Assembly (NCBI GenBank): GCA_963741565.1
Contig: CAVUIK010000012.1
Location: 62,001-126,000 of the forward strand
From: Ga0077555 sp963741565
Lineage (GTDB): Bacteria > Pseudomonadota > Alphaproteobacteria > Rhizobiales > Hyphomicrobiaceae
DNA length: 64,000 bases
Direction of reading: 5' to 3'
The position numbers and the translations under genes are program-made. The notes under the pieces were generated by a model, which was not told where the DNA came from, did no database searches, and saw only the letters and a program-made list of their open reading frames with translations. Positions 36,069 to 44,248 of this stretch are shown here, piece after piece (positions within the stretch are counted from its first letter, which is position 1; every line of letters begins with the position of its first letter).

Positions 36069-36131
36069 TCATCGCGTCCGCGCGGAAGAGCGCTGGCGAC
36101 GACGTCGGATGCTATGGATCGGAAGTCTCAT
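36069..36131 (-). CDS. Arginine-rich leader peptide of the argC attenuator
   Basis: A 21-codon open frame encodes MRLPIHSIRRRRQRSSARTR, with eight arginines in twenty residues including four in a row at positions 9-12. It ends 30 nt before a strong terminator that precedes argC, an arginine biosynthesis gene. A TTGACA/CATAAA promoter ends six bases before the ATG, so the mRNA would begin at or next to the AUG and need no ribosome-binding site; indeed none is visible. A ribosome waiting for charged tRNA-Arg at codons 9-12 would leave codons 17-18 free to pair with the terminator arm. A ribosome reaching the stop would cover them. No peptide function beyond regulation is implied. Translation is inferred, not shown. 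Confidence 0.75.
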   Translation of the reverse strand: MRLPIHSIRRRRQRSSARTR

Positions 36132-36137
36132 AGCTGC

Positions 36138-36166
36138 TTTATGTGGTGAACCGGCCTGTCTGTCAA
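36138..36166 (-). promoter_or_regulatory. Sigma70-like promoter of the arg leader / argC transcript
   Basis: On the minus strand a perfect TTGACA (36166-36161) and CATAAA (36143-36138) are separated by 17 nt. The usual start point, about seven bases after the -10 box, falls on or next to the A of the leader ATG at 36131. A leaderless leader-peptide transcript is the likely result. No ArgR-box-like sequence was recognised around it. Confidence 0.65.
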
Positions 36167-36261
36167 TTGTGAGACGAGCAGCCGGCGCAAGTCCGGTGGG
36201 GTGATCGGGGTCCAGGACGCCGCGAACGGCCACCCCAGCCGGCGCTGTGATCAGCGACCGT

Positions 36262-37740
36262 TTAACGCGCTGGTGTTGGTGCAAAAGTTGCGTGCGTGAC
36301 CGGTTTCGCCGGTTCGGCGAGAAGTAGGGACATTCGCAACGTTAGGACCGCGATTTCCGCCGCCTGCTTGCTCATCTCAGTCGCCTGCGCCTCCAGCCGG
36401 CGGTGCAGCTCTTGTGTCGCCGAAACGTTGAGCATGGCGATCGCTTCGTAGTCGACCATGCGGAAATCGCTCACCTCGCGGCCATAGACGAACACGCCTT
36501 CGCCGCCGGTTTTGAAGTCGGTGCGGAACCGGCCCTCGGCAACTTCCAGCACCTCATGCGTTGCCTGGTTGGATTTGTCGATCAGCTTCACGCGATCGCC
36601 GACTTTCAGGTCGGTTGCGAGATGCGTCCAGCCGTCCTTGACCACGGCTGGTTTGTAGATGTCGGGGATGGCGTCGGTGTTACGCTTCACGGCTTGCGGG
36701 AACACCGTCTCGACCTGCTGCGCGATGACCTTCTTTTCCTTGGTCGTGCCTTTACCGATGGTGTCGATATAGCCGTAGTCCGTCACTGCTATGCCATTGA
36801 GCGTCGCCAGATCACGCGCCGGGTCCGAGCGCCCGTCGATACGCTTGATCCGCTCGTCGGAGTGGGCGAAAAATTGCCGAGCCGATATAGCATCGCTGGC
36901 ATACAGGGAACCATCTATCGGGGCGAGGTTAGCGTCACCCGAGGTTGCACCGTTAGTGGATAGTAGACCAAAAGTACCTAAGAGGTAAACGCCCGTGCTG
37001 CCGTTGATTTCCACCTTCGCTCTGGTTGGGTTGCTCGTCCCAATGCCGACCATGCCATTGTTCAAGATCGTCATTGGATACGACGGTGTTGCAGAACCGT
37101 CATCGCCATTGGCTGTGATGACATAGAGGCCGTTGAATGACTGCCCGATGCCAAAGCGCGTGGTGCCGTTCGTTCTCCATTTGACGACGCCGCCATTGGG
37201 TAGCTCGACGGCGCGTCCCCAACCGCCTGTCGACCATACGCTGGAAGCGCCGTCGATTTCGAGCTTCGCGCCAGGCGTCGTGGTCCCGATCCCGACTCTG
37301 CCGGCGCTGTTCACATAGAACCGCGAGTTGGCTCCCTGCAGGAAATTGATCGTGCCGCCCGACGCGACATTATTGATCCGGTATTCCTTGGTGGACGTTA
37401 TTGAAGCCCTGGAACACGCCGAGTGTGTTAGTGTGGTCATACATCAGCGCGCCGGAATAGGACGTCGCGCTGCCGCTTGGAGTTCTGCAACGCGAAGGCC
37501 GGTTTGCGAGCCGCCCGTGTTGTTGAACCGGATGCTCATGAAATCGAGCGGCGCCGTGGTGCCGAGACCGATCTGTGGGCCGGACTGAAACAGCACCGAA
37601 TTGTTGAGCGTCGTCGGGCCCGAAAACTTGCCGATGAAATCGGTGGTCTGCGCCAGAGCTGTGCTCGATGCCGAAAGCGCGAGTGCGACCAAACTGCACG
37701 CGCCAAGTTTGCGGGGCGCGCGACTTTTCAAAATGCGCAT
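36262..37740 (-). pseudogene. Secreted tail-fibre-like protein with S74 chaperone domain, two frameshifts
   Basis: A signal peptide (GACSLVALALSASSTALAQ) opens a surface protein of about 492 residues. Three 'GIGT..P' repeats are seen: GLGTTAPLDFMSIRF, VGIGTTTPGAKLEIDG and VGIGTSNPTRAKVEING, as in phage tail spikes. The C-terminal S74 intramolecular chaperone domain starts at FFAHSDERIKRIDG, whose serine is the usual self-cleavage nucleophile, and continues through KKVIAQQVETVFPQAV. The frame is lost by about one base near 37477 and gained near 37396; correcting both gives exactly 493 codons. The segment between them reads SGSATSYSGALMYDHTNTLG. No other phage genes are present, so this is probably a chromosomal trimeric surface protein. 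Confidence 0.75.
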
Positions 37741-37973
37741 GGTAAATCTCTCTGCTTAAATGCAACGAACGTTCTGCAAACGAGGCGCCAGGCAAGAATC
37801 GAGGGAAAACCTCGCCGCATTTGCAAGCTATGGAGCGCGACCAAGCGAGTCAATGTCATACAGCTGATTCAGTGGTGTTCATCGCGGCGCCCGTGGTAGC
37901 CGACAAGACCAGGGATAGGCGGGGGGGCGTCCATCGTCTAAAAGTAGTTGACGAGTCCATCCTGGAGAACATC

Positions 37974-38879
37974 ATGGCCGACGCGATCCCGTTCCGCAAA
38001 GAAATGGACTTCGAGTACGGTGTGCCGAAGGAGTTGGCGCCAGGCATCGTGCGCATCGTCGCCAACAATCCGGGGCCGTTTACCTACAAGGGAACCAATA
38101 CCTACATCCTGGGGCAGGGCCGCGAAATTGCACTTGTCGATCCCGGTCCGGAAGACGACGCCCATTTCGCGGCGATGACGAAGGCTATCGGCGGGCGCAC
38201 GCTCAAGACCATCATTGTCACGCATACGCATCGCGATCACGTCGACGGACTGCCGCGGCTCGCCGCGGCGACGGGAGCCAAGACAGCGGGCTTTGGGCGG
38301 ACCGCCCGCAATAAGGGTGGCAAGAGTCCGTCCGGCGGAGAGAATTACGACGAGGACTTCAAGCCCGACATCGTGCTCACGGATGGAAGCCGGTTTGCAG
38401 GCGAGGGGTTCGAGCTGACTGCGTTGCACACGCCCGGCCACGCGCCGGACCACTTGTGCTTTGCCGTCGAGGGAACAGGCATCCTGCTGTCGGGTGATCA
38501 CGTCATGAGCTGGAACACCAGTGTCGTGGCGCCGCCGGAGGGCAACATGGCGGCTTACATGCACTCGCTCGATAAGCTGAAATCGCGCGACGACAAGATC
38601 TATTTGCCCGGCCACGGCGGGCGGCTCGAGCAGCCGCAGCGCGTCGTCAAGGCGTTCATCGTGCACCGCCAGATGCGCGAGCAGGCGATCTTCGAGTGCG
38701 TCAAGGATGGCTGTAAGACGATCGAGGAGATCGTACCTATCGTTTATCGCGGGCTGGATCCGAAGCTTTTGGGCGCTGCTTCTCTTTCGGTGGCGGCTCA
38801 CGTCGAGAGCCTGGTTGAGCGCGGGCTTGTCCTTTCGGTTGGGCCGCTGACGCGACCGGAGCGCCTTTCTGTCGCTTAG
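37974..38879 (+). CDS. MBL-fold metallo-hydrolase (LACTB2-like)
   Basis: Zinc hydrolase of 301 residues. Start ATG 37974 opens MADAIPFRKEMDFEYG. The metal motifs are THTHRDHVDGLPRL near residue 85, TALHTPGHAPDHLCF near 150 and LLSGDHVMSWNTSVV near 173, with LPGHGGRLEQP near 218. A C-terminal winged-helix-like segment (TIEEIVPIVYRGLDPKLLGA) matches LACTB2-type ribonucleases and thioesterase-like members. The last 143 nt overlap the convergent DUF1499 gene on the other strand. The substrate is not known from sequence. Confidence 0.9.
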   Translation: MADAIPFRKEMDFEYGVPKELAPGIVRIVANNPGPFTYKGTNTYILGQGREIALVDPGPEDDAHFAAMTKAIGGRTLKTIIVTHTHRDHVDGLPRLAAATGAKTAGFGRTARNKGGKSPSGGENYDEDFKPDIVLTDGSRFAGEGFELTALHTPGHAPDHLCFAVEGTGILLSGDHVMSWNTSVVAPPEGNMAAYMHSLDKLKSRDDKIYLPGHGGRLEQPQRVVKAFIVHRQMREQAIFECVKDGCKTIEEIVPIVYRGLDPKLLGAASLSVAAHVESLVERGLVLSVGPLTRPERLSVA

Positions 38880-39702
38880 GCACGGCAGCGTCGGGCGCGG
38901 CCCGCCGGCGCCGCGGCCGATCTGAGCCCGTGACGCTGGCTTCGAGGCGCGCCTCGAGCTCCTTGTAGAACTTGCGCACACGATTGGCATTGCGCCCGAA
39001 GTCGTGCTGGCCGTAGCGCGAGGCAGAGCGAATATCGACGCGCGTCTCGCGCTGGTCGCCCTCGATCCGAACAACGATATCGTCGTAAAAACCAATGATG
39101 AGCGTGCGGTCCACCGCCTCGATCAGACCGGGTTTGCCGCGCCCTTGCGGCGCCTGATCGGCGATGATTTTCCAGCGCAACCGCCGGGCCGTTTCGGTAA
39201 CCAGCTCGAACATCTCGTTGACGGGGCGCGGAATGACCACGGGGCGCACGTCCGGATAGGCCGCGATCTGCATCTGGGCGACGGCGTTTCCCCGATAGGC
39301 GATGGGATTGGCACCGGCGGGACGTTCCTTGGCCAGAGCCGCAAAGCGCGGCGGAGATCCTGGATCAGTCGTTACGTCGTTAATCGGAGGGAGCGAGTAC
39401 AGGAGGGGTGTCACGGACGCCGGCCAGGCCAACAACGCAAGACCGAAAAAGAGGCCGCCAGCCGCGCTCCAAGCACCCGAGCGGCCTTGCCGCCAGATCG
39501 ACACGAACGCCGCGATCCCGAGCAAAACAGCCAAAACTGCGCCTGCAAACGCCGCCCCGAAGAGGTTGAGCGCGACCGGGGTTGGTAACGTGAGCAGGCG
39601 GTGCAACACGATCCCGAACAGGGCGATCTGAAGACTAAAAAGCGCGACCCGGCGCGACCAGGTCGCCAAGGGCGTCGGGAAGATGGCGAAGGCATGGCTC
39701 AT
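38737..39702 (-). CDS. DUF1499 domain membrane protein
   Basis: Protein of 321 residues with three N-terminal membrane helices (ALFSLQIALFGIVLHRLL; LFGAAFAGAVLAVLLGIAAFV; GGLFFGLALLAWPASV). The DUF1499 domain follows, with AYRGNAVAQMQIAAYPDVRP, RLRWKIIADQAPQGRGKPGL and DIRSASRYGQHDFGRNANRV. The C-terminal 60 residues are Lys/Arg/Pro-rich, and part of them is encoded antisense to the MBL hydrolase gene for 143 nt. The tail may be real, or a small indel near 38880-38900 may have extended it. The family function is unknown. Confidence 0.85.
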   Translation of the reverse strand: MSHAFAIFPTPLATWSRRVALFSLQIALFGIVLHRLLTLPTPVALNLFGAAFAGAVLAVLLGIAAFVSIWRQGRSGAWSAAGGLFFGLALLAWPASVTPLLYSLPPINDVTTDPGSPPRFAALAKERPAGANPIAYRGNAVAQMQIAAYPDVRPVVIPRPVNEMFELVTETARRLRWKIIADQAPQGRGKPGLIEAVDRTLIIGFYDDIVVRIEGDQRETRVDIRSASRYGQHDFGRNANRVRKFYKELEARLEASVTGSDRPRRRRAAPDAAVPKRQKGAPVASAAQPKGQARAQPGSRREPPPKEKQRPKASDPARDKR

Positions 39703-39849
39703 GCGCCCGTCCGCCTAGCGCCCGTTCTTGGCGTCATGAAGTTCCCTCGGACCTTGTATTTATCTTGTCACGCTCGTGGATCGGCTGCAGCATAATCAGG
39801 ATTCCGGCGAAAATGAAAACGATGACATCGTCTCGAGGGAGGCTCATTC

Positions 39850-41238
39850 ATGGTCACACTCACCAACTTTGCGAACCGTGATGTCGAGGCGCTGCTGCAT
39901 CCGACGACCAATCTTGCGGCCCATCGGACCAGCGGACCGCTGGTTCTCGACCGGGCTGAGGGGGTCTACGTCTACGACGCCAGCGGTAAACGCTACATCG
40001 AAGGTCTGGCTGGCCTCTGGTGCACGGGGTTGGGCTACGGCAACAAGGAGCTGATCGAAGCGGCCCGCCAGCAGATGGAAAAATTGTCCTTCACGCATCT
40101 CTTTGGCGGGCGCAGCCATGAACCCGCGATCGCGCTTGCCGAGAAGCTGAAAGAGATCGTGCCGATGGCGGCATCTAAGGTGTTTTTCACCAGTTCCGGC
40201 AGCGAGGCCAACGATACGCAGATCAAGCTCGCATGGTACTACAACAATGCCCTGGGCCGGCCGAAGAAAAAGAAGATCATCAGCCGCATCAAGGCCTATC
40301 ACGGCACTACCATCGCCACGGCGAGCCTCACCGGATTGCCGGTTTTCCATTCGGACTTCGACCTGCCGATGGCCCGCGTGCTGCACACGTCGACGCCGCA
40401 TCATTGGCGCAATGCCGAGCCCGGTGAGTCAGAAGAGGATTATGCGACCCGCCTGGCCCGCGAGCTCGAGGACATGATCGTCCGGGAAGGCCCTGAAACC
40501 GTCGCCGCGTTCATTGCCGAACCCGTCATGGGTGCCGGTGGTGTGCTGGTGCCGCCCAAAACCTACTTCGAGAAGATCCAGGCCGTACTTTCGCGCCACG
40601 ATGTGCTGATGATCGCCGATGAAGTCATCTGCGGTTTCGGGCGGACGGGCCGCTACTGGGGCTCGGAGACGTTCGGCATTCGGCCCGACAGCATCACGAT
40701 GGCGAAAGCAATTACATCAGCCTATATGCCGCTTGGAGCCGTGACGATCACCGAGCCGGTCTATCAGGCCATGCTCGACGAGAGCCGCAAGCTTGGCGTT
40801 TTCGCGCACGGCTTCACGTATTCGGGTCATCCCGTGGCGTGCGCGGTGGCGCTGAAGACGCTCGAAATCTACGAACGGATCAACATCGTCCGCCATGTCC
40901 AATCGGTCTCCCCCGTGTTTGACTTGCGGCTCCGCGCGCTCGGGGATCATCCGCTCGTCGGCGAAGTTCGCGGCGTTGGACTGATCGGCGCCATCGAACT
41001 CGTCCGAGACAAGGCGCAGAAAGCGTCTTTCGACCCCCGCCAAGGGGTCGGTGCCAAGGTCGTCTCGTTGGCGCAGGAAGAGGGACTGATCGTGCGCGCG
41101 GTTGCCGGCAACTCGATTGCCGTGTGTCCGCCGCTCGTGATCGACGGGGCTGAAGTCAACGCGATGTTCGACTCACTTGGTCGCGCACTGGATCGAGCGC
41201 ACGCGTGGGCAATCAAGGACGGCTTGCTTGTCCGCTGA
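39850..41238 (+). CDS. Class III aminotransferase (omega-amino acid:pyruvate type)
   Basis: PLP enzyme of 462 residues. The start ATG 39850 has GAGGGAGG upstream. Features are YIEGLAGLWCTGLGYG, FTSSGSEANDTQIKLAWYY, SRIKAYHGTT, ADEVICGFGRTGRYWG and MAKAITSAYMPLGA, where the lysine forms the Schiff base (about residue 291). The HLFGGRSHEPAI segment fits omega-transaminases acting on beta-alanine, putrescine or similar amines. The exact amine is uncertain. Transcribed alone, with a short convergent ORF just downstream. Confidence 0.93.
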   Translation: MVTLTNFANRDVEALLHPTTNLAAHRTSGPLVLDRAEGVYVYDASGKRYIEGLAGLWCTGLGYGNKELIEAARQQMEKLSFTHLFGGRSHEPAIALAEKLKEIVPMAASKVFFTSSGSEANDTQIKLAWYYNNALGRPKKKKIISRIKAYHGTTIATASLTGLPVFHSDFDLPMARVLHTSTPHHWRNAEPGESEEDYATRLARELEDMIVREGPETVAAFIAEPVMGAGGVLVPPKTYFEKIQAVLSRHDVLMIADEVICGFGRTGRYWGSETFGIRPDSITMAKAITSAYMPLGAVTITEPVYQAMLDESRKLGVFAHGFTYSGHPVACAVALKTLEIYERINIVRHVQSVSPVFDLRLRALGDHPLVGEVRGVGLIGAIELVRDKAQKASFDPRQGVGAKVVSLAQEEGLIVRAVAGNSIAVCPPLVIDGAEVNAMFDSLGRALDRAHAWAIKDGLLVR

Positions 41239-41244
41239 CGATGC

Positions 41245-41460
41245 TTAGAGCCAGGAGAGCAGCGGAAACCGCGGCTTGCTCCGAACGCATCGTGCGGTGA
41301 TCGTCGACTTGCGATATCCCGGTTGGCAGCGGACGAAGCCCACGGCTGCCGGCGGGGGTGCCAGTCGCGCCGTTCCGGGATGCGCGACCACCGGTGGCGC
41401 CACGGCCAAAACGGCGCTGGCGCTAATGGCCAGCAATCCCAAGCATCTCGTCAGACCCAT
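41245..41460 (-). CDS. Small putative secreted protein
   Basis: A 71-residue frame with a plausible signal peptide (LLAISASAVLAVAPPVVAHP) and a short mature part containing two cysteines (VRCQPGYRKSTITARCV), which could form a disulfide. The ribosome site is weak. It converges with the aminotransferase gene, six bases apart. No family recognised; moderate chance that it is not translated. Confidence 0.5.
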   Translation of the reverse strand: MGLTRCLGLLAISASAVLAVAPPVVAHPGTARLAPPPAAVGFVRCQPGYRKSTITARCVRSKPRFPLLSWL

Positions 41461-41613
41461 AGCCTACTGGTCCCGTCGTCTCGGCAGTCGACCCGCTGGG
41501 CTTGTGGCTCTTAGGACGAACCGTCCACGCTCCCATTGACGCCAGTACTATGCGTGCTTCGCGGTCAAAGTGCCAGATCCCTCGCATGGCTGCGGCACCG
41601 GGTCCGTTGGTCG

Positions 41614-42270
41614 TCAAGGGTAGAGGCGCGAAGTGGTCCAACTGGCGGCTGGGTCCCGGCGCCGGAACACCAGGCGGTCATGAAGGCGGAACGGCCGGTC
41701 GGCCCATAGCTCGATTTCCAAAGGCACCACGCGAAACCCAGACCAATGCGCCGGGCGAGGGATCTCGCCGATCGGATAGCGTGCTGTAACGGCTGCGACA
41801 GCCTTTTCCAGTGCGAAGCGACTTTCGAGCGGGCGGGATTGTGCCGAGGCCCAGGCCCCGAGGCGCGATCCGCGGGCGCGCGTGGCATAATAGAGGTCTG
41901 CTTCCTGCGCGCTGACGGTGGCAACGGTTCCGCGCACCCGCACCTGCCGGCGAAGGCTTTTCCAGTGGAAGCACAGCGCGGCTTTTGGGGTGGCCAGCAA
42001 CTCGTGGCCCTTGGCGCTCTCGACGTTGGTATAGAAAACGAAACCGCGCTCGGCTCCCCTGTCTGTCCCGTCGAGCCCTTTGAGCAGGACCATGCGGACA
42101 TTCGGCAAACCAGCGCCGTCGACGGTCGCGAGTGACATTGCATTCGGATCATTGATTTCGTGTGCCTGTGCCTCCCCGAACCAAGTCTCGAATAGGGAGA
42201 AGGGATCGCTTGCCGATGTGAAATCCGGCGCGGCGGTTGGCTGGGTGGCAGGTGTGCGGTTGTCGGCCAT
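41614..42270 (-). CDS. pdxH: Pyridoxamine 5'-phosphate oxidase
   Basis: FMN enzyme of 218 residues that makes pyridoxal 5'-phosphate from pyridoxine or pyridoxamine phosphate. Family motifs are ANDP-like INDPNAMSLATVDGAGLPNVRMVLLKG (spread over residues 40-67), FVFYTNVESAKGHEL, AALCFHWKSLRRQVRVRG and the C-terminal RDPAASWTTSRLYP, the PdxH ending. Normal length. Transcribed divergently from the small surface-antigen-like gene at 42401. Confidence 0.96.
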   Translation of the reverse strand: MADNRTPATQPTAAPDFTSASDPFSLFETWFGEAQAHEINDPNAMSLATVDGAGLPNVRMVLLKGLDGTDRGAERGFVFYTNVESAKGHELLATPKAALCFHWKSLRRQVRVRGTVATVSAQEADLYYATRARGSRLGAWASAQSRPLESRFALEKAVAAVTARYPIGEIPRPAHWSGFRVVPLEIELWADRPFRLHDRLVFRRRDPAASWTTSRLYP

Positions 42271-42400
42271 GGGGATCCATCATCGGCTTTTGTGAAATCT
42301 GGCACGTGAGGCAACGTCAGCTTAACCAAACTCGGCCATTCTTAGAAACGTATCGTCCGCAGCGGCGGATCTCGTAGTGTCGTTCAGCGTCGAGTGTGTC

Positions 42401-42859
42401 ATGAGTTCATCAGTGTCTTTGTCGACTTTGGCGTGTACTGTCGCCTCTGCCGTGCTTCTTGTCGGGCTGGTCTTGCTTGCCCCTGACTCCGTCAGCGCGC
42501 AAGGCGCCAAGCCGGGCACCACCCAGTGTTCATGCCCAGAGCCTGACACGCTGCCCAAGAAAACAACTCGCCCCAAGTTTGCCGACGCCCGCCCGACGTC
42601 GCTTGACCGCTCTGCCGAAGTGGCCGTCCTTGAGGCGGTTCACCTTGCGCTGACGGAGGTTGGTGACGGGTCGTCTTACGTCTGGCACCGCAAGGACGGT
42701 CATCTCTCCGGGGTGATCCAGCCGACGACATCCTTTAAGGACCAGTCGGGAAAAATCTGCCGCCACATCGTATTGACATTGTCGGCCGCCAATCAAACCA
42801 AGCGGACCGAAGGTATTGCCTGCCGCCTCGCCACGGGGGTGTGGCAACTCGAAGGTTAG
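42401..42859 (+). CDS. Secreted surface-antigen-like protein
   Basis: Exported protein of 152 residues. The start ATG 42401 gives a signal peptide with a clear hydrophobic core (ASAVLLVGLVLLAPDSVSA). The C-terminal 60 residues (HLSGVIQPTTSFKDQSGKIC, RHIVLTL, GIACRLATGVWQLEG) resemble the C-terminal domain of 17-kDa surface antigens found in Rickettsia and rhizobia, with a conserved C-x(n)-C pair. An in-frame start at 42377 would precede the signal. Function unknown. It converges with folK. Confidence 0.75.
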   Translation: MSSSVSLSTLACTVASAVLLVGLVLLAPDSVSAQGAKPGTTQCSCPEPDTLPKKTTRPKFADARPTSLDRSAEVAVLEAVHLALTEVGDGSSYVWHRKDGHLSGVIQPTTSFKDQSGKICRHIVLTLSAANQTKRTEGIACRLATGVWQLEG

Positions 42860-42868
42860 TGCCGGGCG

Positions 42869-43408
42869 TTAGGTCGAGATGCGGCCGATAATCTGACGGC
42901 GGAGCGACGGGTTTCGGTGCAGCAGCGTTTTGACTTGCAGGCCCAGTGCCGGGTGGCGCCAATGCGGCGACACGTCAGCCAAGGGAATAAGGACGAAACC
43001 ACGCTGCGGGATGGCAGGATGAGGTAGAATAAGCCGCCCTGGGATACGTGTTCCGACGCGGGCGACGCCGAACTGGCGACCGCCGAAATCCAGAATATCG
43101 ATGTCGAGCGGGCGGTCGCTCCAGCGCGGCCTCGCCACGCGACCCGCTGCGCGCTCCATACTCTTAACCAATCGCAACAGGCTGCCCGGAGCAATCGAGC
43201 CTTGCAGTCCGAGAACGGAATTGTAATACTGCCGCCGGCTTGACCCTATTGGTCTGCTTACATAAATGGGCGATGTTGCGATCGTGCGCAGCCCATGACG
43301 GGCTAAGTCGAATGTAACGCGTGCGAGAGTATCGACCGGTTGCCCGATAGGTGAAGGCAAGTTCGAGCCGAGGCCTAGCCAAATGATCGGCGCGCACGTT
43401 TGGAACAA
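42869..43408 (-). CDS. folK: 2-amino-4-hydroxy-6-hydroxymethyldihydropteridine diphosphokinase
   Basis: Folate pathway kinase of about 179 residues that transfers pyrophosphate from ATP to the pterin. The signatures are IWLGLGSNLPSPIG, SRRQYYNSVLGLQG, RWSDRPLDIDILDFGG (catalytic loop with aspartates) and LPHPAIPQRGFVLIPLADV. I prefer the TTG at 43406-43408, which has AGGAG seven bases upstream; a longer TTG start at 43444 has no ribosome site. folP and folB, its usual partners, are not adjacent. Confidence 0.92.
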   Translation of the reverse strand: MFQTCAPIIWLGLGSNLPSPIGQPVDTLARVTFDLARHGLRTIATSPIYVSRPIGSSRRQYYNSVLGLQGSIAPGSLLRLVKSMERAAGRVARPRWSDRPLDIDILDFGGRQFGVARVGTRIPGRLILPHPAIPQRGFVLIPLADVSPHWRHPALGLQVKTLLHRNPSLRRQIIGRIST

Positions 43409-43448
43409 CTCTTTCTCCTGTTGACTGTTTATTCCCTCGCGCAAGAGT

Positions 43449-43462
43449 GTATATGAATATAC
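43449..43462. promoter_or_regulatory. AT-rich dyad in the folK / NYN divergent promoter region
   Basis: GTATAT at 43449-43454 and ATATAC at 43457-43462 form a dyad with a 2-nt centre. The 187-nt region between the two genes is much more AT-rich than its surroundings. It may be an operator or simply promoter DNA. Confidence 0.35.
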
Positions 43463-43595
43463 TAATTGCTACTTGGTCATAGACAATTTGCTCGCTATGT
43501 GTGAGCAACAATCCTTGTGCAAAGCTGAGTTGCGGATTCGGTTGCCAAGGCTTCTCATTGACATTGATCATTGCTCTCATTGAAAGGTAGCACCG

Positions 43596-44231
43596 ATGTA
43601 CTTCTATCCGACGGAGCGAGTTGCGCTTTTCATTGATGGCGCGAACCTCTACGCAACTGCGAAAGCGCTAGGGTTCGACATCGACTACAAGCGGCTCTTG
43701 TCGCTCTTCAGATCCAAGGGTCAGCTCGTTAGAGCATTGTATTATACCGCGCTTGCTGAGGATCAGGAGTACTCATCCATTCGCCCGTTGATCGATTGGC
43801 TCGATTACAACGGCTATACAATGGTGACGAAGCCGACCAAGGAGTACACGGATTCCTCGGGCCGACGTAAAATCAAAGGCAACATGGATATCGAATTGAC
43901 CGTCGATGCCATGGAGCTGTCCGAGCACCTTGATCATGTCGTTCTGTTTTCGGGTGATGGGGACTTCAGAAGCTTGGTCGCAGCCCTGCAACACAAGGGC
44001 ATTCGCGTGAGCGTCGCGTCGACGCTGCAGACGCAGCCGCCAATGGTTGCTGACGAACTCCGTCGGCAGGCGGATCAGTTTATTGATGTCGCAGATCTCG
44101 AAAAAGACATCTGCCGGGACCCCGCCGCCCGGGTGCCGCGCGAAGCACGTGAGACGCGATTGCAGCAGTTCCGCGCGCAACGAGGCGACCGCGAACCCTA
44201 TCCGGCTGGCGACGATCCGCTTGATTTGTGA
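43596..44231 (+). CDS. NYN domain protein, LabA/DUF88 family
   Basis: Predicted PIN-like endoribonuclease of 211 residues. The start ATG 43596 follows GAAAGGT. Acidic metal-site residues are seen in VALFIDGANLYATAKALG (Asp near residue 11), KGNMDIELTVDAMEL near 100 and VLFSGDGDFRSLV near 118, the LabA-type arrangement. The C-terminal 40 residues are charged and disordered. Such proteins may process or degrade RNA. The next gene (uracil-DNA glycosylase) starts 17 nt downstream on the same strand, so the two are probably co-transcribed, as seen in related genomes. Confidence 0.93.
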   Translation: MYFYPTERVALFIDGANLYATAKALGFDIDYKRLLSLFRSKGQLVRALYYTALAEDQEYSSIRPLIDWLDYNGYTMVTKPTKEYTDSSGRRKIKGNMDIELTVDAMELSEHLDHVVLFSGDGDFRSLVAALQHKGIRVSVASTLQTQPPMVADELRRQADQFIDVADLEKDICRDPAARVPREARETRLQQFRAQRGDREPYPAGDDPLDL

Positions 44232-44248
44232 GCGCGTTGAGCGTGTGA

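Noticed and set aside
36262..37740. Prophage remnant
   Set aside because: The only phage-like element is the S74/tail-fibre-type protein, which has a Sec signal; no integrase, capsid, terminase or att repeat is visible.
37938..39095. 385-codon minus-strand frame opposite the MBL hydrolase
   Set aside because: Antisense to a conserved metallo-hydrolase and without family features.
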